A stretch of DNA of 60,567 nt, taken from contig SUYQ01000015.1 in the NCBI GenBank assembly GCA_015060325.1, positions 1 to 60,567 of the forward strand. Reading direction: 5' to 3'. The DNA comes from Bacteroidales bacterium. Lineage in GTDB: Bacteria; Bacteroidota; Bacteroidia; Bacteroidales; UBA932. Positions within the stretch are counted from its first letter, which is position 1, and every line of letters starts with the position of its first letter. The translations under genes were made by a program, and so were the position numbers. Positions 26,915-36,776 of this stretch are shown piece by piece. Under the pieces are notes generated by a model. The model saw only the letters and a program-made list of their open reading frames with translations. It did not search any database and was not told the origin of the DNA.

Positions 26915-27634
26915 TCAGTCTTCGTCGGCCTTGTGATAGGACTTCTTTTCCTTCTTCACTTCAGGTGCTCCGGCAACGATAATCACAATCTCACCCTTTG
27001 GTTCATGCTCTCTATACCAGGCTGCAACCTCTGTCAACGTGCCCCTTCTGTGTTCTTCGAACTTCTTTGAAATCTCACGGGCCACAGAGCATTCACGGTC
27101 TTCGCCGAAAAACTCGGCAAACTGCTCCAATGTCTTGACCAGGCGATACGGAGATTCATAGAATATCATCGTACGGGTCTCCATGGCAAGTTCGGTCAGT
27201 CTGGTCTGACGTCCCTTCTTCTGAGGCAGGAATCCTTCAAAGCAGAAGCGGTCACATGGATACCCTGACGAGACAAGTGCCGGAACAAAGGCAGTAGCAC
27301 CCGGAAGGGTCTGGACCTCTATCCCCTCCTGTACACATGTCCTGACAAGCAGAAATCCCGGATCGGAAATACCAGGGGTACCGGCATCACTTATGAGGGC
27401 GACATTCATACCGGCAAGTATCCTTTCCTTGACGATAGAGACTGTCTTATGCTCATTGAACTTATGATGCGACTCCAGACGGCCCTTTATGTCATAATGT
27501 TTCAGAAGCACTGAACTGGTCCTTGTATCTTCAGCAAGAATCAGATCTGCTTCTTTCAGAACCTTGATGGCCCTGAAGGTCATATCCTCCAGATTGCCTA
27601 CAGGAGTAGGAACTATATAAAGAAGCCCTGCCAT
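26915..27634 (-). CDS. rsmI: 16S rRNA (cytidine-1402-2'-O)-methyltransferase RsmI
   Basis: A 239-residue SAM-dependent methylase acting at C1402 of the decoding site. It has the conserved start LYIVPTPVGNLEDMTFRA, LILAEDTRTS, the SDAGTPGISDPG stretch that binds SAM, and GEIVIIVAGA near the end. Length is slightly short (many are 220-290). Its ATG overlaps the stop of the previous gene by one base (TAATG). The tail is lysine-rich. Confidence 0.95.
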   Translation of the reverse strand: MAGLLYIVPTPVGNLEDMTFRAIKVLKEADLILAEDTRTSSVLLKHYDIKGRLESHHKFNEHKTVSIVKERILAGMNVALISDAGTPGISDPGFLLVRTCVQEGIEVQTLPGATAFVPALVSSGYPCDRFCFEGFLPQKKGRQTRLTELAMETRTMIFYESPYRLVKTLEQFAEFFGEDRECSVAREISKKFEEHRRGTLTEVAAWYREHEPKGEIVIIVAGAPEVKKEKKSYHKADED

Positions 27635-28386
27635 TATGCCTGGACCTTACGGCGGACAGCCATCATGAAACGATAAACGGCCGGAGAAGACATATCCCAG
27701 TCAAAATTCGAAGTAATATAGTCAACGACTTCGTCAAGTGATGACATCGAATTGACCTTCGCTCTGGTCTGCTGGAAGAGTACTGCATCATTCTTGAACA
27801 GAGTCTTGATGAAATGTACGCGGTCGTTCAATGAAATGGCGCTCAAAAGGTCTCTCACAGGAGTGCCAGCCATATCGGTACGCCATGCCTGCCTGTCTGT
27901 CATCACATCGATCACTGCTTTCTTGACCTTTGGCGAATCCTGTGCCGCCTCGAAAAGTGGCTTTGGTTCTGAGAACAACGGCAGATCGTCGTCATCGTCT
28001 TCCACGGGCTCCGCAGGTGTCACGACAGGGGCTGACTCAGGTTCAGCAACAGGGAGTGGCTCGGGTTCAGCCATCGGTTCCGGTTCAGCCATCGGTTCCG
28101 GTACAGGTTCTGGTTCCGGAAGTGGTTCCGGTTCCTCAACAGGAATTGTCTCCTCGACATCAGGGAAACCTGCTACCGGCATATCATCATTTACAGAAGC
28201 CGCCGCAGCCAGTCCTATCAACTCCATGTCATCCATATCGATGTCAATAGGCTTGGTACTGAGATTATCAGGATCTACAGCTGACTGAAGTTCCATCATC
28301 TTTGCATCAAGCTGCTGAAGCTGCGTTCTGATCGACGCGACCATGACCTTGATTTCCGATAAAATTTGCTGCTCTCTATTTTCCAT
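27634..28386 (-). CDS. Conserved hypothetical protein with acidic Pro-Glu linker
   Basis: A 250-residue protein in three parts: an N-terminal coiled coil (10-40), a low-complexity linker of repeated P-E-P and E-P-M-A units (about 80-130), and a folded helical C-terminus ([40 protein letters not shown]). No signal peptide is present. It is translationally coupled to rsmI and divergent from tdk. Function is unknown; the coiled coil plus flexible linker suggests an adaptor-like protein. Confidence 0.85.
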   Translation of the reverse strand: MENREQQILSEIKVMVASIRTQLQQLDAKMMELQSAVDPDNLSTKPIDIDMDDMELIGLAAAASVNDDMPVAGFPDVEETIPVEEPEPLPEPEPVPEPMAEPEPMAEPEPLPVAEPESAPVVTPAEPVEDDDDDLPLFSEPKPLFEAAQDSPKVKKAVIDVMTDRQAWRTDMAGTPVRDLLSAISLNDRVHFIKTLFKNDAVLFQQTRAKVNSMSSLDEVVDYITSNFDWDMSSPAVYRFMMAVRRKVQA

Positions 28387-28401
28387 AAGGCAATAAATTT
28401 C

Positions 28402-28429
28402 TATATTTGCGTTCTCATCTACAAAAGTA
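28402..28429. promoter_or_regulatory. Facing -7 boxes for tdk and for the rsmI operon
   Basis: TATATTTG (28402-28409, plus) serves tdk and TACTTTTG (28422-28429, minus) serves the 28386 gene. The two promoters overlap, so the units may compete. Confidence 0.6.
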
Positions 28430-28434
28430 AGGAA

Positions 28435-29007
28435 ATGTTTTTAGAAAGTGCAAAAAAACCGGGCGCAATTGAAGTAATTTGCGGCTCGATGTTCTCAGGA
28501 AAGACCGAAGAACTCATCAGAAGAATGAAAAGGGCTCAGTTCGCCAAGCAGAAGGTAGCAATCTACAAGCCATGCATTGACGTAAGATATTCCGAGGACA
28601 AGGTCGTATCACACGATGCACACAGCATTCCTTCGACACCCATCGACTCACCGGCACGTATGCTGGAACTCTCTGCAGACGTAGAGGTTGTCGGTGTAGA
28701 CGAGGCACAGTTCTTTGATGAGACCATCGTGGAGGTCGTGCAGAAACTTGCAAATAAAGGCATCAGAGTCATCATCGCAGGCCTTGACACCGACTTCATG
28801 GGCAAGCCGTTCGGTCCTATGCCGGCGCTCATGGCAGTAGCTGAGGACATTCAGAAGGTGCATGCCATCTGCGTAAGATGCGGCAGTCCGGCTAACCACT
28901 CCCACAGGCTTTCAAAGAGCGACGAGCTTGTAGTCCTTGGAGAAACAGACATTTATGAACCCCTCTGCAGACACTGCTACAACGCAGCTATGGAAGCAAA
29001 AAAATAA
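28435..29007 (+). CDS. tdk: Thymidine kinase
   Basis: A 190-residue type II thymidine kinase phosphorylating thymidine with ATP. The P-loop is [14 protein letters not shown], the catalytic region is [12 protein letters not shown], the thymidine lasso is present, and the structural zinc ligands are in C-V-R-C and C-R-H-C. The start [10 protein letters not shown] is 26 bases after the -7 box and preceded by AAGGAA; a longer in-frame opening starts before the promoter and is rejected. Confidence 0.96.
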   Translation: MFLESAKKPGAIEVICGSMFSGKTEELIRRMKRAQFAKQKVAIYKPCIDVRYSEDKVVSHDAHSIPSTPIDSPARMLELSADVEVVGVDEAQFFDETIVEVVQKLANKGIRVIIAGLDTDFMGKPFGPMPALMAVAEDIQKVHAICVRCGSPANHSHRLSKSDELVVLGETDIYEPLCRHCYNAAMEAKK

Positions 29008-29010
29008 AAA

Positions 29011-29036
29011 AAAAGGAAGCGGTCAGCTTCCTTTTT
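29011..29036. terminator. Bidirectional terminator between tdk and the TSCPD gene
   Basis: AAAAGGAAGC pairs with GCTTCCTTTT around GGTCA, with A-rich and T-rich flanks. Confidence 0.85.
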
Positions 29037-29040
29037 ATGT

Positions 29041-29439
29041 TTATTTCAAGCTCTTGAGGACTCTCGCCAGCTGATCGGGACATGACGTCGGTCTCTTGCC
29101 GCATGTGATGCCGTCCAGACGACGTATCGCCTCTTCTACCGACATACCCTTTATCAAAGCTCCGATTCCCTTTGCATTTCCATTGCATCCTCTTGTATAA
29201 ACTACAGAAAGGATGATCCCGTCCTGGATCTGGATGTCTATCTGATTTGAGCAGACCTTAGCACTAGGAGTAGCTGTCACATACCTTACTCCATCTATAA
29301 CTTCATCCTTTACAATGGTAAAATCATCCGCTGTCATGGTTTCCTGAGGTTGAGCAGGGACGGTCTGCTGTTGCTGCGCATTTGCAGCGATACAGAACGC
29401 AGCCATAATTAATGTAACTACCAGTTTTCTCATATTCAT
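29041..29439 (-). CDS. Exported TSCPD-domain protein
   Basis: A 132-residue protein with a signal peptide (MRKLVVTLIMAAFCIAANAQ) and a glutamine-rich spacer, then the TSCPD module: four conserved cysteines in K-V-C-S-N, R-G-C-N-G-N, I-T-C-G-K and T-S-C-P-D-Q-L-A. The stand-alone module is normally a small cytosolic protein of about 80 residues, so a secreted form is odd. The start overlaps the previous stop by one base (TAATG); a second ATG two codons later is equally possible. Confidence 0.85.
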   Translation of the reverse strand: MNMRKLVVTLIMAAFCIAANAQQQQTVPAQPQETMTADDFTIVKDEVIDGVRYVTATPSAKVCSNQIDIQIQDGIILSVVYTRGCNGNAKGIGALIKGMSVEEAIRRLDGITCGKRPTSCPDQLARVLKSLK

Positions 29440-29672
29440 TAAAATAATGTAGGAGGATTGTCGTCAAGCTCAGACAACACCTTTTCCATTATAGCCTCAC
29501 GGAAGAGTGCTGCCTTCGCATCGACACGAAACTTTTCACAATAATGACTTATCGCAGCCATTTCACTGTCATTCAGATAGATGACCTGACGATGACGACG
29601 CACCAGCGCCTCCTTTTGCTTCTTCAGATATTCAGGATCTACCTGTACTGACATCTTTTTCTTCCTGGCCAC
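29439..29672 (-). CDS. Small conserved protein, possible DNA-binding regulator
   Basis: A 77-residue basic protein (KKMSVQVDPEYLKKQK, RHRQVIYLNDSEMAAI) with the strand-helix look of ribbon-helix-helix proteins: Q-V-I-Y-L-N-D followed by two helices. The start is GTG, giving M-A-R-K-K-K; an ATG six codons later is the alternative. It is coupled to the TSCPD gene and has TAACTTTG at 29709-29716 upstream. A regulatory role is inferred from shape only. Confidence 0.8.
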   Translation of the reverse strand: MARKKKMSVQVDPEYLKKQKEALVRRHRQVIYLNDSEMAAISHYCEKFRVDAKAALFREAIMEKVLSELDDNPPTLF

Positions 29673-29708
29673 CGCTAAATTCTTTAAATGTTCATGCTAA
29701 TAACTCCG

Positions 29709-29716
29709 CAAAGTTA
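29709..29716 (-). promoter_or_regulatory. -7 box of the 29672/29439 pair
   Basis: TAACTTTG on the minus strand, 36 bases before the GTG start. No clear -33 box. Confidence 0.5.
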
Positions 29717-29733
29717 GCATTTTATTGATATAA

Positions 29734-30909
<1,176 letters not shown>

Positions 30910-30911
30910 GT

Positions 30912-31079
30912 TCAGGAAAGGATAATCTCTTCGTAAAGGCGGAACTCCGGCGAAGATATCTGGTCGTAGATCAGATCATCCGGACAATCCATATCAGCGA
31001 AACGGCGGTCAGCCTCCTGACGTGCAGTCATGATTGCCTGCGAAGGGTTCAGGATATAGTCCTCAATAAAGGTACTCAT
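30912..31079 (-). CDS. Small hypothetical protein, 55 residues
   Basis: An ATG-to-TGA frame encoding an acidic protein beginning MSTFIEDYILNPSQAIMT and ending in Y-E-E-I-I-L-S. Codon use is normal for this genome. It ends 2 bases past the esterase stop, tail to tail, and fills an otherwise empty gap. No promoter box is evident on the minus strand, and a hairpin at 31105-31146 lies just upstream. No family recognised. Confidence 0.6.
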   Translation of the reverse strand: MSTFIEDYILNPSQAIMTARQEADRRFADMDCPDDLIYDQISSPEFRLYEEIILS

Positions 31080-31104
31080 AGCAGTCTATTTTAATAATTC
31101 ATAT

Positions 31105-31146
31105 AAAAGCAGTCGTCCATCCGGTTACGGATAGACGACTGCTTTT
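31105..31146. terminator. Terminator hairpin downstream of the thioredoxin-like gene
   Basis: AAAAGCAGTCGTC pairs perfectly with GACGACTGCTTTT, and the inner ATCCG pairs with CGGAT. Together they form an 18-pair stem with one mismatch and a GTTA loop. It ends the minus-strand gene stopping at 31210. Confidence 0.75.
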
Positions 31147-31209
31147 CAAATGGTGCGCCAAACCTTACAAACTTTGTAATAATTTTACACAGCAGTTGTA
31201 ATATTATTT

Positions 31210-32685
31210 CTAATCTAGTAATGTTTCATATCTGCTCATGATCACGCCTTTCTTATCTGTAACCAATATATATGGTAAAGTCGAAAGGTCAAAGAGATCA
31301 AACATACGGTTAGCCAAAGCAGGCGAAGACACCATCATTTCGTCAACGTTGACAAGAAAGAACTGCACATCATCCGAATCCAGGGCAAGTTTACGCGCAG
31401 CTGCCACCTCTGCCGCACACACGTTGCAGGACTCGGTATGGAAGATTATATAGTTCATACCCTTGCGCAGGCTTCTGAGATTCTTTTTCTTCAGCACAGC
31501 CCTATCCCCGCGTATAAGTTCACCTTGAACCTTGATATCAGCGACGCGTGTTCCTGGCTTGGACTTGGACAGCAGATCATGCATGATCTCGGCAAATCCT
31601 ATAACTTTGACGTGATCGTCAGAGGTCCACACTTCCGGACGGCCGAAGATATTCTTCTCGATATGCTCCGCCAACCCTTCACGATAGAAGCGCCCAGGCT
31701 TTGAAGCAAGATAGTAAAGATAATCACCCATCAGCTGCCTATACATCACCATATTACCTTTCATAAGCGTACTCGCCTCGATGATGGCAGCAGTAAAGGA
31801 AATATCAAATGCAGATTCTACATTCCCTAGAAGATAATCAAAGAGCTCAACCGACTCCTGACCGCCATATTCAAGATCACGGCCATCCGTCAACGACTCG
31901 ACGAGCTGAATCAGCGCATCCGTATCGAGGGCGCGTCCAAGAATAGTCCCGTCGGGAGCTATGAGGAACATACGCGGAGTCTGGAGGACTCCGTATTTGC
32001 GCTGAAAATCAGAGTCCAGCTCAGGATCCCAATAATGACGGACCGTCATTGAAGCGAAATTGAAGTTCCTGCCGGCATACTCTTTCCATTTCTCAGGATT
32101 GTCCCCCGTATAGACAGCATGGAAATCTACAGGATAGTCTTTTTCCGCAAAGGCTGCGTTCAACATGATAGATTCGAGCTTACACTTGGAGCAGTCGGTA
32201 TCATAGAAATACAGGACAGCCGACTTGTCGGGATATTCCCCCTCAGGGAAAAGGACCTCTGAACCACCTTCCATCGTCTTCAGCTCGAGGGAAGGCGCAC
32301 GTTTGCCTATCAGAGACTGGCGGTTGAAATCCGCATACACACGCGCATTCAGAAGGTCGATATCATCATACATGCTGACCTTCCCGCTTTCGAACCATTT
32401 GTCGAAGACATGTATCGCGACCGCATCTGCCCCCATGACCGGAGAGGTTATGTAATGCTCATATACTTTGATCGCCGTAAACTGGCGTATCAGTGAATCC
32501 GTGGAAGCCTCGATAAGAAAATCGGCCTCCTTTATCTGGGCATCCGCTCCAGCGGTCTCTATGGCTGCAAGGTATTCATCCAGCTTGGCGGAAAGTCCGG
32601 CTCGGGTCAACGAATCAAGTTGCTGGGCAACAGCCGTATAGGCTGTGGCCAGTAATACAGACAGTATGATTATTGGTTTTTTCAT
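31210..32685 (-). CDS. Exported protein with two thioredoxin-like domains
   Basis: A 491-residue secreted protein. A signal peptide is followed by a helical N-terminal region (20-130) like those preceding TlpA/ResA domains in Bacteroidetes. A first thioredoxin fold carries C-S-K-C (in YFYDTDCSKCKLE) and ends with LQTPRMFLIAPDGTI, a cis-Pro region. After a long helical insert, a second carries C-N-V-C (in FHTESCNVCAAEV) and LSTLPYILVTDKKG. Two CxxC domains in one chain suggest disulfide relay or isomerase work in the periplasm. A GTCAT element lies 9 bases upstream of the start. Confidence 0.82.
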   Translation of the reverse strand: MKKPIIILSVLLATAYTAVAQQLDSLTRAGLSAKLDEYLAAIETAGADAQIKEADFLIEASTDSLIRQFTAIKVYEHYITSPVMGADAVAIHVFDKWFESGKVSMYDDIDLLNARVYADFNRQSLIGKRAPSLELKTMEGGSEVLFPEGEYPDKSAVLYFYDTDCSKCKLESIMLNAAFAEKDYPVDFHAVYTGDNPEKWKEYAGRNFNFASMTVRHYWDPELDSDFQRKYGVLQTPRMFLIAPDGTILGRALDTDALIQLVESLTDGRDLEYGGQESVELFDYLLGNVESAFDISFTAAIIEASTLMKGNMVMYRQLMGDYLYYLASKPGRFYREGLAEHIEKNIFGRPEVWTSDDHVKVIGFAEIMHDLLSKSKPGTRVADIKVQGELIRGDRAVLKKKNLRSLRKGMNYIIFHTESCNVCAAEVAAARKLALDSDDVQFFLVNVDEMMVSSPALANRMFDLFDLSTLPYILVTDKKGVIMSRYETLLD

Positions 32686-32694
32686 AATATGTGA

Positions 32695-32720
32695 AGATCC
32701 TTCGCTACGCTCAGGATGAC
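32695..32720 (-). repeat. GTCAT element (ATCCT/AGGAT stem)
   Basis: Read on the minus strand it is GTCAT-CCTGAGCG-TAGCGA-AGGATCT. It occupies the short gap between the coaD stop and the next start codon, so its AGGATCT end lies about where a ribosome would bind. Confidence 0.75.
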
Positions 32721-32747
32721 AGTGAGATGATCAGGTTGACAGTGGGA

Positions 32748-33206
32748 CTAAAGTTCAACTCCGTCGGGAACAAAGAGCGAGGTGTCGCCACCATGCTTGA
32801 GGAGATCACGCACAGCAGTGGATGAAATGTGGGCATATTCCTGGGCTGTAGGAATTATTATGGTCTCAATATCCGGAGCCAACTTTCTGTTCGCATCTGC
32901 AATCGAACGTTCAGTCTCGAAATCGATCATGTTACGAACTCCCCTGACGATATGCCTAATGCCGAGCTCACGGCAGATATCAATTGTCAGACTGTCATAT
33001 TGGATGATGCTGACTCCGTCAAGACCGGCAACGGCCTGTCTGATGATGTCAATACGCTTTTCGTTTGGAAAGAATCCGCGTTTATCTATGTTCACACCTA
33101 CAGCCACAACCACTTCATCAAACATGGTCAGCGCACGTTTGAGAATATTGAGATGTCCTGCTGTGAAAGGATCGAAAGATCCCGGGAACAATGCTTTTCT
33201 TTTCAT
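32748..33206 (-). CDS. coaD: Pantetheine-phosphate adenylyltransferase
   Basis: A 152-residue enzyme transferring AMP from ATP to 4'-phosphopantetheine in CoA synthesis. It has the nucleotidyltransferase motif GSFDPFTAGHLNIL (T-A-G-H), R-G-V-R-N-M-I-D-F-E and I-S-S-T-A-V-R-D near the end. The start overlaps the ung stop by four bases (ATGA). Confidence 0.96.
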   Translation of the reverse strand: MKRKALFPGSFDPFTAGHLNILKRALTMFDEVVVAVGVNIDKRGFFPNEKRIDIIRQAVAGLDGVSIIQYDSLTIDICRELGIRHIVRGVRNMIDFETERSIADANRKLAPDIETIIIPTAQEYAHISSTAVRDLLKHGGDTSLFVPDGVEL

Positions 33207-33871
33207 AATTGCCAGTTTATTGGTGCACGGCCTGTTGAGGCCAGATAATCATTTGCTTTAGAAAAATGTCTGCATCCGAAGAAAGCGCCGCGAGCAAGAG
33301 GAGAAGGATGGGCAGCCTCCAGGACGCAGTGGCGGGAACAGTCGATAAGCTGGGCTTTCGTACGGGCGAAATTGCCCCAGAGCATAAAGACGACTCCCTC
33401 ACAGTTATCGGATATATGACGGATTACTGCATCGGTAAACTCCTGCCATCCTATCCGGCTATGGGATGCCGCTTCCGAGCAGCGGACTGTCAGGACAGCA
33501 TTCAGCAGCAAGACTCCCTGACGCGCCCAGCTCTCGAGATCGGGATACCCGCTCATCCTGATGCCGAGATCTGATTCGATCTCCTTGAAGATGTTCTTCA
33601 AGGACGGGGGCGCAGGCACCCCTGCGGGCACGGAAAAAGACAGGCCATGGGCCTGACCCGGGCCGTGATAGGGATCCTGTCCCAGGATCACGACCTTCAG
33701 CTGCGATACGGGCGTCAGGTCGAACGCCCGGAATATCTGGCTGCCGGGAGGAAAGACCCGTACCCCAGCAGCCTTTTCTTCATGAAGAAAACGCACAAGC
33801 GATGCGAAATATGGTTTCTCAAATTCGCCCGCCAGCGCGTTTTTCCAACTCTGTTCTATGCGTACTTCCAT
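33203..33871 (-). CDS. ung: Uracil-DNA glycosylase
   Basis: A 222-residue family-1 enzyme removing uracil from DNA. The catalytic loop LGQDPYHGPGQAHGL (Asp and His) and the DNA-intercalation loop HPSPLARGAFFGCRHFSKAN are intact. It forms an overlapping pair with coaD. A GTCAT element ends 6 bases before its ATG and provides G-G-A-G about 11 bases upstream of it. Confidence 0.97.
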   Translation of the reverse strand: MEVRIEQSWKNALAGEFEKPYFASLVRFLHEEKAAGVRVFPPGSQIFRAFDLTPVSQLKVVILGQDPYHGPGQAHGLSFSVPAGVPAPPSLKNIFKEIESDLGIRMSGYPDLESWARQGVLLLNAVLTVRCSEAASHSRIGWQEFTDAVIRHISDNCEGVVFMLWGNFARTKAQLIDCSRHCVLEAAHPSPLARGAFFGCRHFSKANDYLASTGRAPINWQL

Positions 33872-33876
33872 TGTAT

Positions 33877-33911
33877 AGATTTCTCCACTCCCTTCGGTCG
33901 GTCGAAATGAC
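33877..33911 (-). repeat. GTCAT element (ATTTC/GAAAT stem) at the ung start
   Basis: Minus-strand reading GTCATTTCGACC...GGAGAAATCT. The loop is altered (CGACCGAAGGGAG). Its head half merges into the tandem array that follows. Confidence 0.7.
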
Positions 33912-34013
33912 AGGTTAAACGGTCGGTCGAAATGACAGGTTAAACGGTCGGTCGAAATGACAGGTTAAACGGTCGGTCGAAATGACAGGTTAAACGGTCA
34001 GTCGAAATGACAG
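33896..34013. repeat. 25-bp tandem repeat array between ung and lon
   Basis: The unit GGTCGGTCGAAATGACAGGTTAAAC, quoted in two parts as GGTCGGTCGAAAT and GACAGGTTAAAC, occurs four times without a difference (33896-33995). A fifth copy is cut after 18 bases and has one change. Each unit holds the head half of a GTCAT element. The array ends four bases before the lon stop codon. Confidence 0.9.
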
Positions 34014-34017
34014 TGCT

Positions 34018-36417
34018 CTAAAACACTGCTTCTATGACATCCTGGATGTTCCTGACATAGACAAAGGTAAGACCTTTTATGTAAATTTCCTTTATATCCT
34101 CGACATCTTTTCGGTTTTCCTCGGAAATCACGATGGTATGGATACCCGACCTCTTGGCAGCCAGGATCTTCTCCTTTATGCCTCCGACCGGCAGGACACG
34201 GCCTCTGAGGGTCATCTCACCAGTCATCGCTATTCCGCTCTTGACCTTCCTGTTACGGAACGCAGACACCATCGAAGTCACCATTGTGATACCCGCAGAC
34301 GGGCCATCCTTAGGGACTGCTCCTTCAGGGACGTGTACATGGATATCCTTTTCGGCAAACTCCTCGTAAGTCATTCCTGTGAGTTCCGGATGGGCCTTTA
34401 TGTACTGGTATGCTATTGTAGCCGACTCCTTCATGACATCTCCAAGGTTACCGGTCATCGTAAGGACTCCCTTGCCCTTGCTGACAGAACTCTCAATGAA
34501 AAGGATCTCACCGCCCATGGCAGTCCATGCAAGACCGGTCACGACTCCGGGTGCCTCATTGCCCTTCTGCTTGTCGTGAGAGCTGGTAGGAAGACCGAGA
34601 TATTCACGCAGAAGTTCCTTCTTTATTGTCGAAGGACGATCCTGCTCAAGAGCAATCTTCTTTGCAGTCACACGTGCAATCTTGGCGATCTGCTTCTCCA
34701 GGCCACGGACTCCGGACTCATGGGTATACTCATCGATGATCTTGGCTATTGCAGCCTTGTCGATCTTAAGCTGAGACTTGTCAAGCCCATGCTCCTCGAG
34801 CTGCTTCGGTATCAGATAGTTCTTCGCGATCTCATACTTCTCCTCTGCAAGATATCCGCTCACGTTGATCATCTCCATACGGTCCTTGAGAGCAGGCTGG
34901 ATCGTGTCGATATTGTTCGCAGTAGTTATGAACAGGACATTCGACAGATCGTAGTCAATATCCAGATAATTGTCATGGAATGCAGTATTCTGCTCAGGAT
35001 CAAGAGCCTCAAGAAGAGCCGACGACGGATCCCCCTTTATGTCCTTAGTCAGCTTGTCGACCTCATCGAGAACGATCACAGGATTGGAAGTTCCGGCCCT
35101 GTTGATGCCGTTGAGGATACGGCCAGGAAGGGCACCGACATATGTCTTCCTATGTCCGCGGATTTCCGACTCGTCATGCACGCCACCGAGAGCGATACGG
35201 ATGTACTTACGTCCGAGAGCTCTTGCGACAGACTTTCCGAGGCTGGTCTTTCCCACGCCCGGAGGGCCGTATAGGCAGAGGATCGGAGACTTCATATCAC
35301 CCTTGAGCTTAAGCACGGCAAGGTATTCGATGATTCTTTCCTTCACACGGTCAAGACCGTAATGGTCCTCGTCAAGCACCTTCTGGGCATGCTTCAGGTC
35401 AAGATTATCCTCTGACATCTCACCCCATGGAAGATCCAGCATGAACTGAATATAATTGTATTGGATGCTGTAGTCAGGAGAGCTCGGGTTGTATCTCTCA
35501 AGCTTTGCCATTTCCTTGTCGAAGATTTCCTGCACGGCAGCAGGCCACAACTTCTCCTCAGCACGGGCACGCAGCTGTGAAAACTCCTCGACATCGTCCA
35601 TTCCGAGTTCTTCCTGAATGGTCTTGAGCTGATTGTTAAGGTAGTACTCCCTCTGCTGCTGATCGATTTCGGTCTTGACCTTCTGGTTGATCTCCTGCTT
35701 GATCTTCTGGAGCTCCACCTGCGTGTCGAGAACCGACAGGAGCTTCATGGCACGGGCTCTGAGATCACCGTACTGTAGAAGGTCAACCTTGTCCATATAA
35801 TTCTCCACTTCAACTGTAGTCGCAATGAAATTCACAAGGAACTCAAAGCTGTCAATGCTTTTCAATGCACTGGCGGCCTCACGCGGAACAAATGAAGACG
35901 AACGGATGACTGCCATGGCTTTTTCCTTCAGGGTCTCGGCGATCATCCTCACCTTGGTATCATCCTCAGGCACAACGTCGTCCAGATATCTGACACGGCC
36001 AAGCATATATGGTTCATAGTCAAAGACATCCTCAAGTTCAAAACGCTTGAAGCCCTGCAGGATAGCTGTAATGGTTCCGTCCGGCATTTCAAGAGTCTTC
36101 ACGATCTTTGCCACAGTTCCATATGGGAACAGGTCCTCCTTATGCGGTTCTTCGATTGAAAGGTCATTCTGCGGCACCGCTCCTATGAAGGAATTGGATT
36201 TTTCCGCATCTTCGATAAGTCTTATAGACTTCTCACGACCGATCGTGATCGGGAACACAGTACCAGGGAAAAGCACTGCATTCCTTAATGCCAGAATCGG
36301 CAGTGAGTCAGGAAGCTGAGACTGGTCGATCTTCATCACACCATCTCCCTGCACTACAGGGATGATGCTCACTTCAGCTCCGCCTGCTGACAAAATATCA
36401 TTCATTATATCTTTCAT
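34018..36417 (-). CDS. lon: ATP-dependent protease Lon
   Basis: A 799-residue cytosolic AAA+ protease for damaged and regulatory proteins. It shows the N-terminal substrate domain (LPILALRNAVLFPG), a coiled middle, Walker A GPPGVGKTSLGKS, Walker B V-I-V-L-D-E-V-D-K, and the Ser-Lys protease domain (catalytic Ser in K-D-G-P-S-A-G, Lys in G-G-I-K-E-K). It ends with a normal C-terminus. Upstream is a long leader with a tandem duplication. Confidence 0.98.
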   Translation of the reverse strand: MKDIMNDILSAGGAEVSIIPVVQGDGVMKIDQSQLPDSLPILALRNAVLFPGTVFPITIGREKSIRLIEDAEKSNSFIGAVPQNDLSIEEPHKEDLFPYGTVAKIVKTLEMPDGTITAILQGFKRFELEDVFDYEPYMLGRVRYLDDVVPEDDTKVRMIAETLKEKAMAVIRSSSFVPREAASALKSIDSFEFLVNFIATTVEVENYMDKVDLLQYGDLRARAMKLLSVLDTQVELQKIKQEINQKVKTEIDQQQREYYLNNQLKTIQEELGMDDVEEFSQLRARAEEKLWPAAVQEIFDKEMAKLERYNPSSPDYSIQYNYIQFMLDLPWGEMSEDNLDLKHAQKVLDEDHYGLDRVKERIIEYLAVLKLKGDMKSPILCLYGPPGVGKTSLGKSVARALGRKYIRIALGGVHDESEIRGHRKTYVGALPGRILNGINRAGTSNPVIVLDEVDKLTKDIKGDPSSALLEALDPEQNTAFHDNYLDIDYDLSNVLFITTANNIDTIQPALKDRMEMINVSGYLAEEKYEIAKNYLIPKQLEEHGLDKSQLKIDKAAIAKIIDEYTHESGVRGLEKQIAKIARVTAKKIALEQDRPSTIKKELLREYLGLPTSSHDKQKGNEAPGVVTGLAWTAMGGEILFIESSVSKGKGVLTMTGNLGDVMKESATIAYQYIKAHPELTGMTYEEFAEKDIHVHVPEGAVPKDGPSAGITMVTSMVSAFRNRKVKSGIAMTGEMTLRGRVLPVGGIKEKILAAKRSGIHTIVISEENRKDVEDIKEIYIKGLTFVYVRNIQDVIEAVF

Positions 36418-36420
36418 ATT

Positions 36421-36735
36421 TTCAATGTTGTTCTTTATTTTATGCTCTATGTCTCTGCCACTATATCGAAGGTCGTACCGAATATGAAAATATATTCAAC
36501 GTTACACTCCTCCTAAATCCTCCTCCTCGGGAGGAGGACTTACCATCGCTGAGCTCAAATCATTCAATGTTGTTCTTTCTTTTATGCTCGTTTCTCCATC
36601 ACTATATCGAAGGTAGTACCGAATATGAAAATATATTCAACGTTACCCTCCTCCTAAATCCTCCTCCTCGGGAGGAGGACTTACCATCGCTGAGCTCAAA
36701 TCGTTCAATGTTGTTCTTTCTTTTATGTTCTGTGG
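36421..36735. repeat. 141-bp tandem duplication in the lon leader
   Basis: Copies begin at 36421, 36563 and 36704 with TTCAATGTTGTTCTTT; the third is cut short. Each full copy contains the palindrome TCCTCCTCCTCGGGAGGAGGA. On the minus strand each also holds a 14-codon frame (36502-36546, 36643-36687) reading M-V-S-P-P-P-E-E-E-D-L-G-G-V or ending G-G-G. The two full copies differ at only a few bases. Confidence 0.85.
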
Positions 36736-36776
36736 CTCTGTCACATTCCTCCTGAATCCTCGACTGACGCATCCCT

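Noticed and set aside
33896..34013. Regular 25-bp repeats that could suggest a CRISPR array
   Set aside because: The copies are directly adjacent with no spacers and no cas genes nearby; it is a simple tandem array.
34138..35274. Long plus-strand open frame opposite lon
   Set aside because: It is antisense to intact lon codons, has no promoter and gives a low-complexity Leu/Arg/Ser-rich product.
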